64,000 nucleotides of DNA from Irpex lacteus (lineage: Eukaryota > Basidiomycota > Agaricomycetes > Polyporales > Irpicaceae). This document shows positions 60,501 to 64,000 of the stretch, piece by piece. The notes beneath the pieces were generated by a model. That model saw nothing but the letters and a program-made list of their open reading frames with translations. It made no database searches and had not been told where the DNA came from. The stretch is taken from NCBI GenBank assembly GCA_001986395.2, contig MQVO02000001.1, forward strand, positions 744,001-808,000, given 5' to 3'. The first letter of the stretch is position 1. Each line of letters opens with the position of its first letter. Both the position numbers and the translations under genes were made by a program.

Positions 60501-60788
60501 AGTCAGGGTCAGGGTCAGCCACACCTCGCTACTCGCGTCATCCAGCAACGATGATGTCAAGCAAAAAACCGACTCTCTGTACTCACCAGGCTTCTCTTCG
60601 CTACCGCCCTTCGCCTCCGCTTTACTACTAACTCCATTGCTAGCTCCCTTGCTGACGCTATCGCCGTTAACGCTGACGCTGACGCTTCCGCCTTTGGCGA
60701 CGCGCACGAGCTTGAGCACGCGTCTGAGAGTTGCAGTGAGCCGGGCGGGGTGTGGGTGTGTGTGTTGGCGGGGTTTCGTGCTGAACAT
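57600..60788 (-). CDS. Large disordered, charged coiled-coil protein
   Basis: Several exons on the minus strand. It starts MFSTKPRQHTHPHPARLTAT; a middle part has short repeats (ASENEKASENESEKAS; SEYSASQYSASE). Then come KARLAREQATREAKAKEDAK and LAHWERRRVLYERV, TTLETILTSNPSNKAWLERG then GLDVEELLRRLRW, and LRELRRAHRRNARRLLENTK followed by MMAILNDLVRGMTEAARRKQ. A run of alternating Arg/Glu follows, then a Ser/Pro-rich stretch with many SRSPP units, and the end PADYASSFGWNMDDLLARDA then LLNDE. Compositional bias suggests scaffold or RNA-binding behaviour, but I recognise no domain. The only well-structured parts are the two helical segments around 58740-59220. Start at 60788, or 15 bp upstream at 60803. 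Confidence 0.65.
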
Positions 60789-61480
60789 TTCGAATCTATG
60801 CAATACTATAAGTGGATGTCGGCTAAGTTAGGGTTGGGAGGAGGCGGGCGGAAGAGGAAGGAGGGAGGGAGACACGCGACGACGAGGGCGGAGGTGGTGA
60901 AGGGAGGACGTGGGATGTGCTCGCGAGGGTTCGAGGGAGGGAGTGTTATATGAAGGAATTGAGGAATTCGAACGACGCGAATTAATGAGGTGCGTTACGC
61001 GATGGCGCGGCGCTGATGCCTCCGGCCTGCTACACTTGGTTTCGGCAACGTGCTTTCCTCTTTCCCTTTTCCTCTTGTTTATCTTTATCTTAGGGATAAA
61101 CAAAAATAAATACAGTAAATGATGGTGATGAGTTAGAACTTGGAAGTTAGGGGAGATTGACTGACACTGACACGGGCAGGCGCACATATGGAAGGAGGAA
61201 GGGGGAAACGGCGACCAGCGAACGGAGAAGCCAAGAAACGCGGTGCGAAGCTCAAACTGCCTCCGTCCCTCATACGTTCCTCGCTTCTGCCATTCCCTGT
61301 TCTTTACTCAGGAACGTTGCCGGCTGCGGCAACCGTAACCTGCACACCGTCCTCGTTCCTCATTCATTCTGCAATACGGCAGAGTCCAGATCGCAGACGT
61401 CGAAACACGCGTTTGCCTTCGTCTTCATATTCCAGTCAATACATTCACGGCGATCACGAACAAACATCAGGCGTGCAGAG
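60789..61480. other. Intergenic, left of the MITE
   Basis: Upstream of the disordered-protein gene; purine-rich near 60835-60910. Open frames at 61157-61592 run into the transposon and are not called. Confidence 0.4.
61473..61480. repeat. Left target-site duplication of MITE
   Basis: GCGTGCAG directly left of the terminal inverted repeat, identical to 61820-61827; a third copy follows at 61828-61835. Confidence 0.85.
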
Positions 61481-61819
61481 GACCCCTGACAATGCGCCTA
61501 GAGGCCAGTTTGCCGACCCGGACAAAATCAACGAGTTTGGGGACCTGAGGCCAGTTTCATCCGGACATATTTTGACCTCAGAGGGGGGGTAGGCCAGTTT
61601 GCGTCCGGACATAATGGGTTCGGCGACCCCGGCGGCTCCGGAAGCAGTGAGCGCCAAAGCACCCCCGTGGCCAAAATTTCCCAATTGGGAAGTTTAGCGC
61701 TCCAGAAAACGGCCCAAGGCCAGTTTCATCCGGACATATTTCGTCAAGCCTTCGACTCGCCATCCGGACATATTTTATAGGCGCTCAAACTGGCCTCTAG
61801 GCGTATTGTCAGGGGTCCT
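61481..61819. mobile_element. hAT-like MITE, 339 bp
   Basis: Terminal inverted repeats of 34 bp (61481-61514 and 61786-61819) beginning AGGACCCCTGACAAT and ending GCCAGTTTG, with a single mismatch at position 16. Flanked by perfect 8-bp direct repeats (GCGTGCAG), the target-site length of hAT transposons. There is no coding capacity, so it must be moved by a transposase elsewhere. Inside are four to five copies of a TCCGGACATATTT-like unit, most preceded by GGCCAGTTT, which look like subterminal transposase-binding repeats. The near-perfect ends suggest a recent insertion. Confidence 0.85.
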
Positions 61820-61827
61820 GCGTGCAG
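61820..61827. repeat. Right target-site duplication of MITE
   Basis: GCGTGCAG directly right of the element; matches the left flank exactly. Confidence 0.85.
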
Positions 61828-61835
61828 GCGTGCAG

Positions 61836-62836
61836 TCAATATAATACAAAAGTCTAATGAACGCATGTCTCACGATGAAGACGGTGGTGGTTACAGCCTG
61901 GAATGTCACAAAAACTACAACGGCCGCCGTGTTCTGTTTCTCTCACCTCCTTTGAATTCGTCTGGACCAAGTCGTTGCCATCACCGCACGCCCCTCCCAT
62001 GCATTGTACTCTTCCATCCTCATCCGCTAAACCCAAACCCCCCCCCCCCAAAAAAAAACCCCCAAAAAACCCACTCCTTACATTAAAATACCCCTCAAAT
62101 CACTATATATATTTATTCACCCCCTGTGCCGACTCCTCACCTTCATGATTGTCGATGTCGATGATGCACGGCATGATAACACACAGGCCTAGGGTGTGAT
62201 TACGTCGAGGGTGCAGCAGCGTACGTTTTGCCCTGACAGGGCAAATGTAAGGTCGGGGTGATGTCATTTTCTGGATTTGGTTTAGCGTGTCGGCAATGAG
62301 GTTGGAAGGAAGGCAGGGAGAAGAGTCGGCAATGTCGATAATTGGAAGAGTCCTCACCTCCGCTTTCAGATCTCAACCTCACGAATTGTTGTGTCTGCTA
62401 GTGCCACTTAAATTCAGAGAAACAGAATACAGTACTTCAAGTTTTACGCACGGAATACACTGAATATTCTACTTATCTTCAATGTACGCGCTCAGTCTGC
62501 ATCATCATCTACGCGACTCGACTCGCATAACACGACTCTCCAGCACTCCTCCCAAATCTCCACTACTTCTCCCTCAGGCTCTTCTGTCATGCCCTACATA
62601 CCTCTTCTCCCTCTTAATGAAGTTCGGTTCGGGAACTTCCGCGCGCAGGGACAAGGCGCCGGAGGCTGACCAATCGGAGAGCACGCGCGCACGCTATAGA
62701 CACACGATGAGTAAGTACCTCAGAGTGTTGGAAAGCTCTTTAGTATTCACCTATAGACACACGATGAGTAAGTCTACGAGGGTAGGTAAGTACAGAGGGT
62801 GAATAAAGAGTCCGAAGAATGACTTACACCTCAGAG
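61836..62836. other. Intergenic with homopolymer and short direct repeats
   Basis: Gene-free. It holds a C-then-A homopolymer block at about 62037-62072. At 62694-62836 there are two copies of CTATAGACACACGATGAGTA and two of ACCTCAGAGTGTTGGAAAGC, the second of which runs into the LTR that follows. Confidence 0.6.
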
Positions 62837-63085
62837 TGTTGGAAAGCTCTGAGGTGTCTGTCGAGTTTCTACACGTATATATAGGAGTCTGGGGAGGCAG
62901 TGAAAATGAAATAAGTATCTAAGAGACGAATGCGAATCAGTTTGAACTGCCATAGTGGCGTCAAGCACGAGGTAGCGAACAAATGAATCAGTAGGCGGTG
63001 AAACAAAACGGAAGTATATCTACGATAACTTCCCGATAAGGTAACAGTCCGATAACGCGGATGCGAGCGCCCGGAAACTTCAACA
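62837..63085 (-). repeat. LTR (3' copy) of retrotransposon
   Basis: 249 bp. Read on the minus strand it starts TGTTGAAGTTTCC and ends AGAGCTTTCCAACA, so it has the TGTTG...CAACA terminal inverted repeat. It is preceded on that strand by a polypurine tract (GCTTGAGGGGGAG, 63086-63098), as expected for the boundary between the internal region and the 3' LTR. A TATATATA box lies inside. The matching 5' LTR must be beyond the window end. Confidence 0.65.
62875..62884 (-). promoter_or_regulatory. TATA box in LTR
   Basis: GTATATATAG lies within the LTR, about 200 bp from the minus-strand LTR start, the usual place for a U3 promoter. Confidence 0.45.
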
Positions 63086-63092
63086 CTCCCCC

Positions 63093-64000
63093 TCAAGCCT
63101 GCACGAGTCCAAGCGGCGATGGGAAGGGTTGTGCGAAAGGAAGGTGACGGGCTCCTCGAGCTTCAATGCCGGAAGCGGGTTTCAAAAGCGCGTGAATATC
63201 TTTTTGTGTTTCTTCTTTTCTTGTAGAATTCTTGACAACAGAAGCAAAGGTTCTAGACGAATGAGAGTGACGAGACGAGCCAGCGAGTGAATCGAGCATG
63301 GCGGAGGGTGAGTCGGTGATGTCGGTACGACTGCCTAATCGAGCAGTTTTGATGGCTGAGTTTGAACCGATGTTCGAGTGCGTTTCGACGACGGCGTTCG
63401 CATGAGGGATGAGTTCTTCAACGATGGATGTCTTCTGAGGGTCCAAAGAGTTGATGGGTTCGCTGAGAGTGTAAATATCGAGTGAAGGGACACGAGAGTC
63501 GACCGGTGAGTCCGCAGACTTAGAGACGAGGGGCCACGCATGGCGTTCGATTTCTTCGACGGGTGAACGACGGGCTACCGCAGCAGCACCAGGATCCATA
63601 GAACGAGAATCCGCAGATTCTGTAGCAGTCGCAACTGCGTTCGAGTGTTCCAGAGGGCGCACCGTGGAATCAGGATCGGCGACGTTCTCCGCAGAGAGGT
63701 CGCGAGCGTCCGCAGACACTAACGGAGTCGAGTCGGGAAGGCGTGAACGATTTTCGAGGGAATTTGACGTAGCGAGACTGGGGGGTACCACGGATGACGA
63801 TTTGCGAACTTCTTCGTTGATGCGCGTGAGATCCAGATCTCCCAACTCCCCCTCAACGATAGAGGGTTCGCGAGACGGCGTCGACAGGTCTTCACCAGGT
63901 GCAGAGGCACGCATGCCATCGTCTGCTGTAGCCAGGGACTTCGCAAAGTCCGGCGTGCGAACGTGACCGCAGCCAACGTCGCGATAATCCTGAGAAGCTG
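63093..64000 (-). CDS. C-terminal part of retrotransposon-encoded protein
   Basis: Open from the window end to a TGA inside the polypurine tract, about 300 codons. The sequence is hydrophilic and Ser/Asp/Val-rich (SREPSIVEGELGDLDLTRIN, then TESADSRSMDPGAAAVARRS), with a conserved-looking end RTFASVVKNSTRKEETQKDI, then HALLKPASGIE, closing PFAQPFPSPLGLVQA. None of the reverse transcriptase or RNase H motifs expected near the 3' end of a complete copia pol is present, so this may be a non-autonomous or rearranged element. The first ATG in the window at 63914 is not taken as the start, because the frame stays open to the edge. Confidence 0.5.
   Translation of the reverse strand, partial: ASQDYRDVGCGHVRTPDFAKSLATADDGMRASAPGEDLSTPSREPSIVEGELGDLDLTRINEEVRKSSSVVPPSLATSNSLENRSRLPDSTPLVSADARDLSAENVADPDSTVRPLEHSNAVATATESADSRSMDPGAAAVARRSPVEEIERHAWPLVSKSADSPVDSRVPSLDIYTLSEPINSLDPQKTSIVEELIPHANAVVETHSNIGSNSAIKTARLGSRTDITDSPSAMLDSLAGSSRHSHSSRTFASVVKNSTRKEETQKDIHALLKPASGIEARGARHLPFAQPFPSPLGLVQA

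Larger units (their letters stand above)
62837..64000 (-). mobile_element. LTR retrotransposon, 3' part (Copia-like), runs off window
   Basis: The LTR at 62837-63085, polypurine tract at 63086-63098 and an open reading frame whose stop overlaps the polypurine tract form the typical 3' architecture of Ty1/copia elements. The rest lies beyond 64000. Superfamily assignment rests on boundary structure only, since no reverse transcriptase is in view. Confidence 0.6.

Overview
This window reads as genomic DNA of a filamentous basidiomycete, most likely an Agaricomycete. Almost every gene is broken by short GT-AG introns of about 45-100 nt, housekeeping genes are interleaved with lineage-specific fungal families (DUF6535, DUF6533, BTB/POZ, rhodopsin-like membrane proteins, small secreted cupin), and mobile DNA lies at the right edge. 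No rRNA, tRNA or CRISPR array was recognised. Exon boundaries were read by eye from splice signals and frame continuity. Where I give exact joins I checked that the phases fit; elsewhere only the gene extent is given.

Left half (1-31.1 kb), mostly conserved genes, all on the minus strand except the first BTB gene and the DUF6535 pair: BTB/POZ protein (+, cut by the window edge), SnoaL-like protein, allantoate/nicotinate-type MFS transporter, phospholipase D (PX-PH-HKD-HKD), PHD-finger protein, F-actin capping protein alpha, isocitrate lyase ending in a peroxisomal SKL signal, and the dolichol-phosphate GlcNAc-1-P transferase ALG7. A head-to-tail pair of DUF6535 membrane proteins (+) follows, facing a SAP-domain protein tail to tail.

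Middle (31-44 kb) is an accessory island: two DUF6533 membrane proteins, an IFI6/IFI27-like glycine/alanine-rich membrane protein with an unusual Cys-His tail, a small secreted cupin-like protein and a rhodopsin-like 7TM protein, with long gene-poor spacers and apparent gene remnants.

Right part (44-64 kb): SAM-dependent methyltransferase, adaptin-binding p34 (AAGAB) homologue, the Hsp90 co-chaperone CDC37, a third DUF6535 gene, a large disordered charged protein, a 339-bp hAT-like MITE with perfect 8-bp target-site duplications, and the 3' end of an LTR retrotransposon running off the window. The most unusual structure is a diverged direct duplication of the CDC37 upstream region (including its start codon) placed at the far end of the third DUF6535 gene, so that the stop codon of that gene lies inside the copied, antisense CDC37 start region.
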